Positions 1-8,554 are shown, counted from the first letter of the stretch. The stretch: 64,000 nt of DNA from Janthinobacterium tructae (GCF_006517255.1 NZ_CP041185.1:1736001-1800000), one strand, 5' to 3'. Notes: generated by a model from the sequence alone, not told the origin. Program-made: numbers and translations.

Positions 1-197
1 ATGGCGGGATCGGCTACCCAGGTGGCGGGATTGAAATTATGGCAATCGGCTTCGGCTCCCCGGTACAGGCTGATGGCCGCGTTGACGACCATGGCCCCGC
101 TATCCTGCTCGTGGACGGTAACAGCGATGCTGCCGCCGCGGTGTATCGGGCCAGCCTGGCCAGCCCCCCTGTTTTTGCTGCTGATCTTGCTGCTCAT
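1..197 (-). CDS. Partial protein with carboxypeptidase-regulatory-like start, C-terminus outside window
   Basis: The first 65 codons of a protein running off the left edge. The ATG at 197 follows GAGGAG, which overlaps the stop of the upstream metalloprotease gene, so the two are very likely co-translated. After a basic Ser/Lys/Gly-rich start comes GGSIAVTVHEQDSG followed by an alternating hydrophobic stretch ending in YRGAE. That pattern (G-x-I-x-V-x-V, acidic turn, A-x-I-x-L-Y-x-G) resembles the first strands of carboxypeptidase regulatory-like or other Ig-like beta-sandwich domains. No signal peptide is visible. The function is unknown; it is the last visible member of the four-gene minus-strand operon. 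Confidence 0.5.
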   Translation of the reverse strand, partial: MSSKISSKNRGAGQAGPIHRGGSIAVTVHEQDSGAMVVNAAISLYRGAEADCHNFNPATWVADPA

Positions 198-207
198 GTC
201 ATTCTCC

Positions 208-1563
208 TCAATGGATAATCAAACGCGATGCCAGGGGCGCTACCGCCCTGCCGGGCTGGCGGCCATGCCGCACGACATCGGCGCACAGCTCCGACGTGTC
301 CAGGGTGCTGCGCAGGGCCCAGTGGGTCAGCAGACGTCCCAGCAGCTCACTTTCGTCTTCCGGACTCAGGCTGCCGCTGGCGCGCGCCTGGCCCAGCACG
401 GCGAACACCAGGGTCGGCGTGGCCTCGTACATCTGCGCCGGCGCCAGGGTCCAGCTGCGAAACAGCCGCGCCAGCATGGCCGGCTGGCGCATGTGCACGG
501 CCATGGCTTCGACCAGCGAGCCGCCGCGCAAGGCCGGCGGCCGGTGCTGCACCAGCAAGTCCACCAGGGCCGCCATGCTGGTCTGCAACTGCTCCAACAG
601 TCGCTGCTGCCCCTGGGGCAGGCCAGCCAGCGGGTAGTACGACAGCCACAGCTGCTCCAGCCGGCGCCATTGCGGATGCGGATACAGGGCCCGTCCCATG
701 GAGCAGCTCAGGCGCACCCGCAGCCATGGCACCGGGTGGGGATCGTCGATATTGAGGCGGAAGACAAACACGCGCGGCAGGCTGACCACGCCGATCAGGC
801 CCAGGGTGGCGGCCACGCCGACGCGCGCCAGCGACCAGAAATCGGCCACGATCTCGGAGATCCACCGTTCCCACAGCTGCCACACGTGAACCAGGCCGCT
901 GCCGCCGTGCTGCATGGCTTGCAGCATGGGCCGCAGGGATGCCACCAGGTCCAGCAGCGCCGCGCCCTGATGACCCACCTCGTGCACCAGCGACGAGGCG
1001 ATGCTGCTGCCGATCATGCGTTCGCGCGGCAAACGGATGATGGCCACGGGATTGTCGCCGCCGCCCGGCAGGCGCGTACGTGCGCGGCGGATGGCGGCGC
1101 CCGGCCCCCGGTCCAGGTAGCAGATCACGGGCGGCGCCTGGTACACATTGCCGGGCAGCGCCAGCGCGTCGGCGGCAACGATGTCGAGGCCGGCCAGCCA
1201 CACGCCCGTCTTGTGCTCGCTGCGCTGCGTGATGACTTCGTTGAACAGGTCGAACTGGGTCAGCGCGGCGTTGAATTTCAGGCGCAGGAAGGTAAAGCGG
1301 CGCTGCGCCTCGGCGGCAGTGGCCGTGCTGGCGTCATCGGCCGCTTCGCGCCGCAGCCACCACTGGAACTGGGCCACCATGCGCCGCAATGCGCGCCGGC
1401 CCTGCACCAGCTGGCTTTCGATGGCCGACTGGGCGCTGGGCATCAGGGCCGCCGCCAGCACCGTCGGTTCGATCAGCGCGAACGGTTCCAGCCGCGCCAG
1501 CCGCGTCAGCAGCGAGCGCGCCTCCTGCGCCAGCATCCAGGCAGCGTAAGCGCCGATGGCCAT
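208..1563 (-). CDS. Putative HExxH zinc metalloprotease in glycine-zipper protein operon
   Basis: About 451 residues. HEVGH at residues 194-198 inside SSLVHEVGHQ is a zincin-type HExxH motif. The third metal ligand cannot be assigned by eye. Upstream is a helical region rich in Arg and Trp. Downstream, one hydrophobic stretch (LGLIGVVSLPRVFVF) might be a membrane segment. The ATG at 1563 lies 4 bases after the stop of the preceding gene. The frame stays open upstream to 2118, but that part overlaps the preceding gene and has shadow composition, so it was excluded. No ordinary signal peptide is seen. I do not recognise the family. The context suggests it processes or works with the two glycine-zipper proteins encoded just upstream, which is inference. 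Confidence 0.6.
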   Translation of the reverse strand: MAIGAYAAWMLAQEARSLLTRLARLEPFALIEPTVLAAALMPSAQSAIESQLVQGRRALRRMVAQFQWWLRREAADDASTATAAEAQRRFTFLRLKFNAALTQFDLFNEVITQRSEHKTGVWLAGLDIVAADALALPGNVYQAPPVICYLDRGPGAAIRRARTRLPGGGDNPVAIIRLPRERMIGSSIASSLVHEVGHQGAALLDLVASLRPMLQAMQHGGSGLVHVWQLWERWISEIVADFWSLARVGVAATLGLIGVVSLPRVFVFRLNIDDPHPVPWLRVRLSCSMGRALYPHPQWRRLEQLWLSYYPLAGLPQGQQRLLEQLQTSMAALVDLLVQHRPPALRGGSLVEAMAVHMRQPAMLARLFRSWTLAPAQMYEATPTLVFAVLGQARASGSLSPEDESELLGRLLTHWALRSTLDTSELCADVVRHGRQPGRAVAPLASRLIIH

Positions 1564-1567
1564 GATG

Positions 1568-2287
1568 TCAGACGCCGTACAGGACGATTTTATGGCCCTG
1601 GCGCGCCCAGCGCCCGCTGGCCGGACGCATGCCGGCCTGGCCGCGCGCGCTGCCCTGCGCCATGGCGCCGGCGCCGCTGCCGTTCTGCGTGGCGACCTGG
1701 CCGCCGGGGCGGCCCAGCAGGCCGGGGGCGAACTGGCGCGCCGCCGCGCTGGCCGCCGCCTGGGCGATGGCGCGCGGGTCGCCATTGCCGCGCGCTTGCG
1801 CGGCGCGGTTGACGGTGTCGGCGGCCAGGCGCACGAACTGCTTGGCGCCCTCGAATTCACGGTCCTCGTTCGACGACGCTTCCGCTTCCAGCCCCAGCGC
1901 GCTGCCGGCCGCGGAAGCGAGGCCGCTGCCGATCTTGGCCCCCAGCGGCCCCCCGAAATAGCCGCCGATGGCGCCGCCGGCCAGGGGAATCGCCTTCTTC
2001 GCCACGCCCTTGAGCACGCCGCCGATCGCTTGTCCAACGGGGGACTTGATGATGCCGCCCGCCACGGAGGCGGCCTTGCGCAGGAAATTGCCGAGAAATT
2101 GTTCCAGCTCGGCTTCATTGCTCACCGACAACAGTTCATTCGCCAGCTCCATTTCCTCGGCCTCGGAAAACATGGCGTTCGCGCCGCCCTCGCCGCTCCA
2201 CTCGCCCTGGCCAAACTCGAACTGCTCCGCTTCAAAACCGGACATCTCCTGCCCGTATTCCAGGGTCGTACGATCCATGTCATGCAT
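1568..2287 (-). CDS. Glycine-zipper protein with acidic/aromatic N-terminus (paralogue A)
   Basis: 239 residues. The N-terminus is acidic and aromatic (EAEQFEFGQGEW). It is followed by the helical segment ELANELLSVSNEAELEQFLG, then a Gly/Ala-rich hydrophobic core (residues about 75-135) with repeated GG and GxxxG spacing typical of membrane-inserting glycine zippers. The C-terminus ends GRWARQGHKIVLYGV. The neighbouring gene at 2324-2929 shares the ED(R/K)EFE-(A/L)-(K/R)Q-V-L block, the R-APGLL block and the GRW-R-GH-IV-L ending, so the two are paralogues. The ATG at 2287 is preceded by GAGGAG at 6 bases. There is no cleavable signal. I recall similar unnamed proteins in other bacteria but cannot confirm this here. 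Confidence 0.65.
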   Translation of the reverse strand: MHDMDRTTLEYGQEMSGFEAEQFEFGQGEWSGEGGANAMFSEAEEMELANELLSVSNEAELEQFLGNFLRKAASVAGGIIKSPVGQAIGGVLKGVAKKAIPLAGGAIGGYFGGPLGAKIGSGLASAAGSALGLEAEASSNEDREFEGAKQFVRLAADTVNRAAQARGNGDPRAIAQAAASAAARQFAPGLLGRPGGQVATQNGSGAGAMAQGSARGQAGMRPASGRWARQGHKIVLYGV

Positions 2288-2323
2288 GATGAGCTCCTCA
2301 AAGTTAACACCTCGGTTGACACC

Positions 2324-2929
2324 TCAGTTCGGATTACCTTGCCGGACAGCCTGGCCATCCGGCCAACAATCGAGCACGACGATGTGCCCGCCCTCGCGGC
2401 GCCAGCGGCCAGCGTCCCGTCCCGGCGTTTGCGCCGCCTGCCTGAGCAAGCCTGGCGCCACGCTGCGCGCCACCTGCAGCAGTGCCGTTTCCACCCGCGC
2501 GCCGGGCGCGCGCGCGTCCATGCCGCCGTCCGGCGCCAGTTTCGTATTGACGGCATCGATCAGATGCACGACCTGGCGCGCCAGTTCGAACTCCTTGTCT
2601 TCCGGGCTCAATCCTTCCAGTTCCATGCCGAAGATGCCGGCGGCGCGCCGCCTGAGCGCCTGCGGCGAACCGCCATGCAGAGGTAGCAGGGGCGCCATCA
2701 CCTTGCCCAGCAGTTGACGCAGCGGCCCTTCCAGCGGCGTGCCGCGCACTTGCCGGCCCGCCACGGTGGCGCCCAGCTGGCGCGCCAGGAAAGCGTCGAA
2801 CTGGGCCGGCGCCTGCAATTCCAGCAAGCGCGCCGCCAGTGCCAGCTCACCTTCCTGCTGCAGGGGCGGCATGGCTGGCGCATCAGGCAATTCCATCTCG
2901 GGACGATAGGCGAGCAGGCGGCTGGTCAT
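2324..2929 (-). CDS. Paralogue B of the glycine-zipper family protein, first gene of operon
   Basis: 201 residues from the ATG at 2929, chosen because CGGAG lies about 7 bases upstream. An in-frame extension to 3085 exists but looks non-coding. It shares with the next gene a leading helix (EGELALAARLLELQAPAQFD), the GLSPEDKEFELARQVV block, the VAPGLLRQA block and a GRWRREGGHIVVLD ending. Its middle is less glycine-rich than that of paralogue A, so it may pair with A rather than insert alone. Function unknown. It is the promoter-proximal gene of the minus-strand operon and is divergent from the DUF1800/DUF1501 pair. Confidence 0.6.
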   Translation of the reverse strand: MTSRLLAYRPEMELPDAPAMPPLQQEGELALAARLLELQAPAQFDAFLARQLGATVAGRQVRGTPLEGPLRQLLGKVMAPLLPLHGGSPQALRRRAAGIFGMELEGLSPEDKEFELARQVVHLIDAVNTKLAPDGGMDARAPGARVETALLQVARSVAPGLLRQAAQTPGRDAGRWRREGGHIVVLDCWPDGQAVRQGNPN

Positions 2930-3341
2930 GACAGGCTCCGGTGATAGACGGGCGGGTGGCCCATGCCTCCCTGACGCAAGGGCCATGCCAGCCATATGCG
3001 AGGGAAGAACGGGACGCCACTGCGAACGGTGTTTCGCCGATGGCGTAAAAACCATCGTTTCCGGCGAAGCGAGTTTCGTTGTCAAGATGAGCTTTCAAAC
3101 AAGCTTAATTGGCGGGAACGATTACGTCGCCTATCCGCCACAGTGCGCGTCATCAGCAAAAAATATTTTCCATTTTCAAAGAATAAAGTTCCCCCTACAG
3201 CGCCGAAAACAGCACCAACGCCACGCCAACGTCCGGCAAATAAAAACGTGGCCAACACGTAAATAGTTAATTGAAAACAGGATTTTGGTAGTTGAGGCCT
3301 ACAATTAACGGGCTAAAATTTGATTGCCCGAGAGAAACTAA
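2930..3341. other. Divergent intergenic region
   Basis: 412 bases between two divergent operons. Both promoters must lie here. The half nearest the plus-strand gene is AT-rich (about 3160-3330), unlike the flanking coding DNA. I found no convincing -35/-10 pair, riboswitch or strong hairpin. Short open frames inside it have no plausible ribosome-binding site. Confidence 0.5.
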
Positions 3342-5144
3342 ATGACTGACCCAACTTTGCGCCGCCTACTGGCCATCACCCTACTCAGCCTGCTTGCCGC
3401 CTGCGGCGGTGGCGGCGACAGCAAGAGCGGTTCCATCCAGAACCCGGACGTATCGGTCGTGCCGCCAGCGACCACCGCCCCCGGCGATCCGGCAGCCCCC
3501 GGCACCATGCCGGGCGACACCATTGCGCCGCCGCCCCTGACCACGCCGCCGGCCAAACAGACGGCCACCTTCACGCGCCAGGAAGCGTCGCGCTTCCTGG
3601 GCCGGGCCACGTTCGGCCCCAACATGGCGGCCATCGATGCGCTGGCTGCCAGCGATAGCGACGCCTGGTTCCGCGCGCAGTTTTCCAAGCCGCAAACCTT
3701 GCACCGGAAATTTATCGACGCCATGCTGGCAGAGCAGGCCGCCGGCGGGCAAAAAGTGGGTTTTACGGGGGTATATGAAACCTTCTGGCAGCAGGGCATC
3801 CGTGGCGAGGACCAATTGCGCCAACGCATGGCCTTTGCCCTGTCCGAGATTTTCGTTATTTCCATGCAGAATGAGTCCGTACGCCCGCAGGTGCGTGGCG
3901 TGGCCAGTTACTACGACATGCTGGGCCAGCATGCTTTTGGCAACTTCCGCGACCTGCTGGAAGGCGTGGCCCTGCATCCGATGATGGGGCTGTACCTGTC
4001 CCACCTGCGCAACCAGAAGGAATCGGCGACGCGCACGCCCGATGAAAACTTCGCCCGCGAAGTGATGCAGCTGTTTACCATCGGCCTGTACCAGCTCAAT
4101 CCAGATGGCAGCCTGAAACTGTCCGGTGGCAAGCCCATCGATACCTACACGCGCGACGACGTGGCGGGCCTGGCGCGCGTCTTTACGGGCTGGAGCTGGG
4201 CCGGTCCGGACCAAAGCGCCACGCGCTTCTATGGCGGCACGGCCGATCCCGACCGCGACTGGAGGCCGATGCAGAACTATGCGGCCTATCATTCCAGCGG
4301 CGACAAGCGCTTTCTGGGCCAGAGCATTTCCGGCGCCAGCAGCGGACAGGCCGACTTGAAACTGGCACTCGATACCCTGTTCAACCATCCCAATGCGGGA
4401 CCGTTCTTTGCCCGCCAACTGATCCAGCGCCTGGTCAGCAGCAACCCCAGCGCCGCCTACGTGGGCCGTGTGGCCGCCGCGTTTGCCAACAATGGCAGCG
4501 GCGTGCGCGGCGACATGCAAGCCGTCATCCGGGCCGTGCTGCTCGATCCGGAAGCACTGGCTCCAGGTGGCACCACCTTGCGCACAGGCAAGTTGCGCGA
4601 ACCGCTGTTGCGCCTGGCCGGCTGGATACGCGCCTTCGATGCCAAGCCTGACAGCGGGCGCTACCGCATCTATTATCTCGACGACCCACTGAGCGGCTTG
4701 GGCCAGAACCCGCTGAATCCGCCCTCCGTGTTCAGTTTTTTCCGCCCCGCCTATACGCCGCCCAATTCCGCCCTGGCCAGCGCGGGCCTGGTGGCGCCGG
4801 AGCTGCAGATCACGGCCGAGCCATCGGTGACGGGCTACCTGAACTTCATGCAGGATGCCGTCAATAGCGGCGTGGGCGAGAACCGTGAAGTCAAGCCTGA
4901 CTACACGCGCGAATTGGCGCTGGCCAGCGACGCGGGCGCCCTGCTCGACCGTATTGACCTGCTCCTGATGCATGGCAGCATGCCCACCAGGCTGCGCGGA
5001 CAAATCCTGACGGCCATCAATGGCGTCAGCATCCCCACGGCCACGGCCAGCAATGCCACCCAGGTCGCTACGGCCCAGGCCAACCGCGTCAAGCTGGCCA
5101 TTTTCCTGAGCATGGCCTCACCGGCCTACCTGGTACAAAAGTAA
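3342..5144 (+). CDS. DUF1800 family lipoprotein
   Basis: 600 residues. A lipoprotein signal with lipobox LAAC (Cys21) is followed by a Gly/Pro/Thr-rich linker to about residue 70. The rest is a DUF1800 domain: RFLGRATFGP near its start, RQRMAFALSEIFV, then DENFAREVMQLFTIGLYQLN, the family's most conserved block. DUF1800 proteins are periplasmic or surface proteins of unknown activity, usually encoded directly before a DUF1501 protein, as here (10-base gap). The start at 3342 follows GAGAG. The pair is probably co-transcribed and acts outside the inner membrane; the substrate is unknown. Confidence 0.9.
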   Translation: MTDPTLRRLLAITLLSLLAACGGGGDSKSGSIQNPDVSVVPPATTAPGDPAAPGTMPGDTIAPPPLTTPPAKQTATFTRQEASRFLGRATFGPNMAAIDALAASDSDAWFRAQFSKPQTLHRKFIDAMLAEQAAGGQKVGFTGVYETFWQQGIRGEDQLRQRMAFALSEIFVISMQNESVRPQVRGVASYYDMLGQHAFGNFRDLLEGVALHPMMGLYLSHLRNQKESATRTPDENFAREVMQLFTIGLYQLNPDGSLKLSGGKPIDTYTRDDVAGLARVFTGWSWAGPDQSATRFYGGTADPDRDWRPMQNYAAYHSSGDKRFLGQSISGASSGQADLKLALDTLFNHPNAGPFFARQLIQRLVSSNPSAAYVGRVAAAFANNGSGVRGDMQAVIRAVLLDPEALAPGGTTLRTGKLREPLLRLAGWIRAFDAKPDSGRYRIYYLDDPLSGLGQNPLNPPSVFSFFRPAYTPPNSALASAGLVAPELQITAEPSVTGYLNFMQDAVNSGVGENREVKPDYTRELALASDAGALLDRIDLLLMHGSMPTRLRGQILTAINGVSIPTATASNATQVATAQANRVKLAIFLSMASPAYLVQK

Positions 5145-5154
5145 GAGCGATCAC

Positions 5155-6594
5155 ATGCAAAATTTCCCATTTTCCCGCCGCCGCTTCCTCGGCTCAATGC
5201 TGAGCCTGGCCGGCTCCACCGCCGCCCCCTTTGCCCTGAACCTGGCCGCCATGGGCAACGCCGCCGCACAATCGGCCGGCGACTACAAAGCCATGGTGTG
5301 CCTGTTCATGGCAGGCGGCAACGATGCCTTCAACACGGTGCTGGCCACCGACCCCACCTCATGGAGTGAATACGCGCGCCTGCGCAACACGGGCGGCGCC
5401 GATTCCATCCATCTGCCCGGCGTGGGCGAGACGGGCGGCGTATTGCCCATCGTGCCCGCTACCGCGCAAACGGGCCGCGCCTTCGCCCTGCATCCCCAGC
5501 TGGCGCCCCTGAAAGACCTGTTCGACAATGGCCGCGCCGCCGTCGTGGCCAATGTGGGTACCCTGATCCAGCCGGCCACCCTGGCCCAGTACAAGGCAGG
5601 CAGCGTGGCCTTGCCACCCAAGCTGTTTTCGCACAACGACCAGCAATCGACGTGGCAATCGGGTTCGCCGGAAGGCGCCAGCGTGGGCTGGGGCGGCCGG
5701 GTGGCCGATGTGGCCGGCTCGTTCAATACGCATGCCATGTTCACGGCCATTTCCGCTGCGGGCAACACCGTCTTCCTCAGCGGGCGCCAGGTGCGCCAGT
5801 TCCAGGTGGGCCAGGCGGGTGCCGTGCCCATCCGCGGCCTGAGCGGCAGCCTGTATGGCAGCACGGGCGGTGCGGGCGCGCTGCAAGCCATCATCAACGA
5901 TGCGGGCAGCGACCTGATCGAACAGGAACACGTGGCGACGGTGCAGCGCGCCATTTCCAGCCAGAGCGTCCTGAGCGGCGCCATGCTGGCGGCCGGCGCG
6001 GGCGGCGTGCCCAATCCGCCGCTCTACATCAATCCGAACACGGGCGTGTCCGGCGTCAATCCGTTGGCAGTGCAATTGCAGACGGTGGCGCGCATCATCG
6101 GCGGGCGCGGCGCCCTGGGGGCAAAACGGCAAGTGTTCTATGTGACACTGGGCAGCTTCGACACGCATGACCGGCAAAAAGTGCTGCATGCCGACCTGAT
6201 GGCGCGCCTGGCGCACGCGCTGGCGTATTTCGACGCGACCCTGGCGGCCCTGCAGGGCACGGACGTGCGGCGCCAGGTGACAACGTTTACCGCGTCGGAC
6301 TTCGGCCGCACCTTCAGCAGCAACGGCGACGGCACGGATCACGGCTGGGGCGCGCACCATTTTGTCGTGGGCGGCGCCGTGAAGGGCCGCGACATCTACG
6401 GCGCCTTCCCCACCACGGGCCTGGGCCATGCGCTGGACGTGGGTTCCGGCGCCCTGCTGCCGACCACCTCCGTCGACCAGTACGGCGCCACCCTGGCCAA
6501 GTGGTTCGGCGTGGCCGACAGCCAGCTGGCCGAGGTGTTCCCGAATATCGGCAACTTCAGCCAGCGCGATCTGGGTTTCATGACAGTCACTTAA
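5155..6594 (+). CDS. DUF1501 family protein, Tat-exported
   Basis: 479 residues. The N-terminus has the twin-arginine motif SRRRFLG, a hydrophobic stretch and a cleavage region near NAAAQSAG, predicting folded export by Tat. The mature part is DUF1501, a family related to sulfatase/alkaline-phosphatase-like folds: CLFMAGGNDAFNTV near the start, HNDQQSTWQSG in the middle, and ASDFGRTFSSNGDGTDHGWG near the C-terminus. It follows the DUF1800 gene by 10 bases, the standard pairing. Its stop overlaps the stop of the convergent dioxygenase remnant by 3 bases. Biochemical role not established. Confidence 0.9.
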   Translation: MQNFPFSRRRFLGSMLSLAGSTAAPFALNLAAMGNAAAQSAGDYKAMVCLFMAGGNDAFNTVLATDPTSWSEYARLRNTGGADSIHLPGVGETGGVLPIVPATAQTGRAFALHPQLAPLKDLFDNGRAAVVANVGTLIQPATLAQYKAGSVALPPKLFSHNDQQSTWQSGSPEGASVGWGGRVADVAGSFNTHAMFTAISAAGNTVFLSGRQVRQFQVGQAGAVPIRGLSGSLYGSTGGAGALQAIINDAGSDLIEQEHVATVQRAISSQSVLSGAMLAAGAGGVPNPPLYINPNTGVSGVNPLAVQLQTVARIIGGRGALGAKRQVFYVTLGSFDTHDRQKVLHADLMARLAHALAYFDATLAALQGTDVRRQVTTFTASDFGRTFSSNGDGTDHGWGAHHFVVGGAVKGRDIYGAFPTTGLGHALDVGSGALLPTTSVDQYGATLAKWFGVADSQLAEVFPNIGNFSQRDLGFMTVT

Positions 6595-7135
6595 CCGTTC
6601 ACGGCGATGCTCAGGGTGACGACGTAGCCCTGCGTGGCATTGCCCGTCACCGTGGCCATCTGCAGGCTGGTGCCATCGCTGAAAACGTTGTCGCTGGCAT
6701 AGCTGATCTGCGCCAGGTTGCGCACGCTGGCCGTGTAGCCACTGGCCTTGTAAACCTCGTTTAACGTTGCCATCGGGAAGGTGAACTGCGAGGTCTTGAG
6801 GCGGTTCGAGGCAGAGGCCGCCTTGGCCAGGCTGGGATAGACCTCGACATGCACGTGCGGCATGCGCCCCGCGTAGCAGCCAGGAAAGATGGTCGTGAAG
6901 ACCAGGTTGCCGGCGCTGTCCGTTTCCTGCACCCCGCGCAAATAATTTTGCGCCGTCACGCCGCTCAAATATAGCGAATACAAGCCTTCGCGGTCGCAGT
7001 GCCATAAATACACGGCGTAACCGGCCAGGCTGGCGCAGCTGCCGCTGGCGTTGAGCAACTGCAACTTGATAGTGAGCGGCACGCCCGCCGCATCATTTCG
7101 AGGTCGGATGCCAGACCGTGATCATGTAATTCCAT
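6591..7135 (-). pseudogene. Intradiol ring-cleavage dioxygenase gene with N-terminal deletion/frameshift
   Basis: The C-terminal 150 or so residues are a clear intradiol dioxygenase domain. They keep Tyr in DREGLYSLY, Tyr in FPGCYAGR and His-x-His in MPHVHVEV, i.e. the four iron ligands. The domain frame is blocked upstream by a TGA at about 7124. A proper start exists in another frame: an ATG at 7135 with GGAG 5 bases upstream, giving MELHDHGLASDLEMM, which resembles the N-terminus I recall for secreted members of this family. The two parts meet near 7085-7100. The missing middle would carry the signal sequence and linker. I conclude an internal deletion with frameshift; expression from the GTG at 7082 (no Shine-Dalgarno) is unlikely. 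Confidence 0.65.
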
Positions 7136-7257
7136 ACATACTCCAACAAATGGGGCAAGCCCGCCAAGGCGGGGGTCAGGCTGGCGCACAGAAACAGGAC
7201 GTGCGTGGCCCGTGGCGAAAGCGCCTTCCTGGCAGCCGGAGCGAGCTTGCGTTCCAT
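7093..7257 (-). CDS. Possible 54-residue small membrane protein
   Basis: An ATG starts 3 bases after the stop of the 219-residue Ser/Gly-rich gene (TGA-AGC-ATG), so it could be translated by coupling. The predicted peptide starts MERKLAPAARK, has one hydrophobic stretch (VLFLCASLTPALAGLPHLL) and ends VWHPTSK. Third codon positions are mostly G or C, as in neighbouring genes. It overlaps the N-terminal fragment of the dioxygenase remnant in another frame, so at most one of the two is likely to be meaningful. No Shine-Dalgarno of its own was found. Confidence 0.3.
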   Translation of the reverse strand: MERKLAPAARKALSPRATHVLFLCASLTPALAGLPHLLEYVWNYMITVWHPTSK

Positions 7258-7260
7258 GCT

Positions 7261-7920
7261 TCAGGCCGTTGTATTGACCAGGTTGCCGCTGGCGGACAGG
7301 CTGGCGCCCGCATTCGCCGCGCCCAGGCTGCCCGACAGCGCCTGCAAGAAACTGCCCAGTTTGCTACTACTGCCGGTGCTGGCCTCATCGCCGCCCAGCG
7401 CACTGAGCAGGCTGGCAAAGCTGGACTGCAAGTCCGTCACGCTGCTGTCCGTGCTGTCGCCACTGTCGCTGCCGGACGCGGACAATTTTTGCAGCAGGCT
7501 TTGCAAGTCCGACTCGATATTGCCGGGGCCGCCAGCACGCGCGCCACCGTCGGGCGGCGGCCCGGAAGGCGCTACGCCACGCTCCTCTTGCCCGGCTGCA
7601 CTCCCACCGCTCTGCGCATGCAGGCTGCCCATCAGCTGGTGCAGGAAGGCGCCCAGCGCCTGGCCCACGTCGCTGCTGGTGGCGCTGCTGCCGGCGCTGT
7701 CCGTAGCGCTGTTGCCATCGCTGGCGTCCGCCGACACGCCGATCGACGACAGGGCACTGGTAACAGCGTCGAGAAACGCGCCATCGTCGGGCTTTTGCGG
7801 CCGCGTGCCGCCCACGCTGCCGGCACTATTGGTACTGCCGCTGCTGCTACTACCGTTCAGGCGGCTGAGCGCGCTCAGCTGGGTAGCGGCGCTGCTGGAA
7901 CTCAAGGCACTGATGCTCAT
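7261..7920 (-). CDS. Ser/Gly-rich low-complexity protein of the Cpx-like cluster
   Basis: 219 residues from the ATG at 7920. GGAG lies 7 bases upstream and overlaps the end of the Spy-like gene, so the two are coupled. The sequence is dominated by Ser, Gly, Ala and Asp with short helical segments (VGQALGAFLHQLMGSLHAQ, SDLQSSFASLLSALGG, LGSFLQALSGSLG). There is no signal peptide, membrane segment or catalytic motif. I do not recognise a named family. Placement directly after the Spy/CpxP-like gene and downstream of the CpxR-type boxes makes it a likely envelope-stress co-regulated protein. Confidence 0.6.
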   Translation of the reverse strand: MSISALSSSSAATQLSALSRLNGSSSSGSTNSAGSVGGTRPQKPDDGAFLDAVTSALSSIGVSADASDGNSATDSAGSSATSSDVGQALGAFLHQLMGSLHAQSGGSAAGQEERGVAPSGPPPDGGARAGGPGNIESDLQSLLQKLSASGSDSGDSTDSSVTDLQSSFASLLSALGGDEASTGSSSKLGSFLQALSGSLGAANAGASLSASGNLVNTTA

Positions 7921-7922
7921 GG

Positions 7923-8441
7923 TCAATCTCCTGTGGCTGATTGGGGACGGCGCGGGCCGGGGCGGCTGTCGCGCCGCTGCTGCGCTTGCTTGCGCTGTTC
8001 TGGCGTCAGCACGGCCAGCAATTGCTGCTCCAGCCGCGCCTGCTGCAAGCTGATTGTCGCCATGGCTTGCGCCGCCGTATTCGCCAGCGCGCCGGCCTTC
8101 GCATCGTCGTAGGTGCTCGATGCAGCCAGCTCGCGCAGCTGCGCATGGGCCTTGAAAGCGATCTTTTCCTGTTCCCGCAGCAAGGGCGCCTGGGCGTAGG
8201 TGGCGGCGAAGACCTTATCCTGCTGCGCTTCGCTCAGCTCGATGCCATGCAGAAACGGCGGCAAGCCTGGCGCGCCGGGAATGGGGACGTGACCCGGGCC
8301 GTGACCAAAGCCGGGCGGCGGCCCCGACATGGCGCGCGCTAGCGGGCCGTCCGGCGCTGATTCTTGCTGGGCCAGCGCCAACAGCGGCATGCTGCAGGCG
8401 GACAGCAGCAACAGCGATACAGTAATACTCAGGTGTTTCAT
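7923..8441 (-). CDS. Spy/CpxP-like periplasmic LTxxQ protein
   Basis: 172 residues. The N-terminus is a signal sequence containing LLSAC (Cys16, a possible lipobox) and also a plausible signal-peptidase I site at ALAQQ. After a Pro/Gly/His-rich linker, a helical region begins ELSEAQQDKVF and ends LLAVLTPEQRKQAQQRR; the second is the LTxxQ signature of the Spy/CpxP family. Such proteins are periplasmic chaperone or anti-sensor components of the Cpx envelope-stress response. It is divergent from cpxR. Its ATG lies 70 bases from a perfect CpxR-type box, supporting control by the adjacent two-component system. Confidence 0.8.
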   Translation of the reverse strand: MKHLSITVSLLLLSACSMPLLALAQQESAPDGPLARAMSGPPPGFGHGPGHVPIPGAPGLPPFLHGIELSEAQQDKVFAATYAQAPLLREQEKIAFKAHAQLRELAASSTYDDAKAGALANTAAQAMATISLQQARLEQQLLAVLTPEQRKQAQQRRDSRPGPRRPQSATGD

Positions 8442-8510
8442 CGGGCTTTCCTTTCGTGGCGATCAGCCCTGATTGTCGGCGTCTGGCATGTAAAGCAACG
8501 TTAGGGCCGC

Positions 8511-8525
8511 GTAAAAGCGTGTAAA
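8511..8525 (+). promoter_or_regulatory. CpxR-type box 1 (GTAAA-N5-GTAAA)
   Basis: The sequence GTAAA-AGCGT-GTAAA matches the E. coli CpxR consensus exactly in both half-sites and in the 5-base spacing. It lies 70 bases upstream of the Spy-like ATG. An additional single GTAAA half-site sits at 8490-8494. Confidence 0.8.
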
Positions 8526-8554
8526 GGAAGCTGCGCAAATGTAAGCAGGCGTAT

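Noticed and set aside
1..1812. Plus-strand open frame of 603 codons at the left edge
   Set aside because: Antisense to the metalloprotease and glycine-zipper genes; composition biased to Arg/Pro/Gln/His, no start signal.
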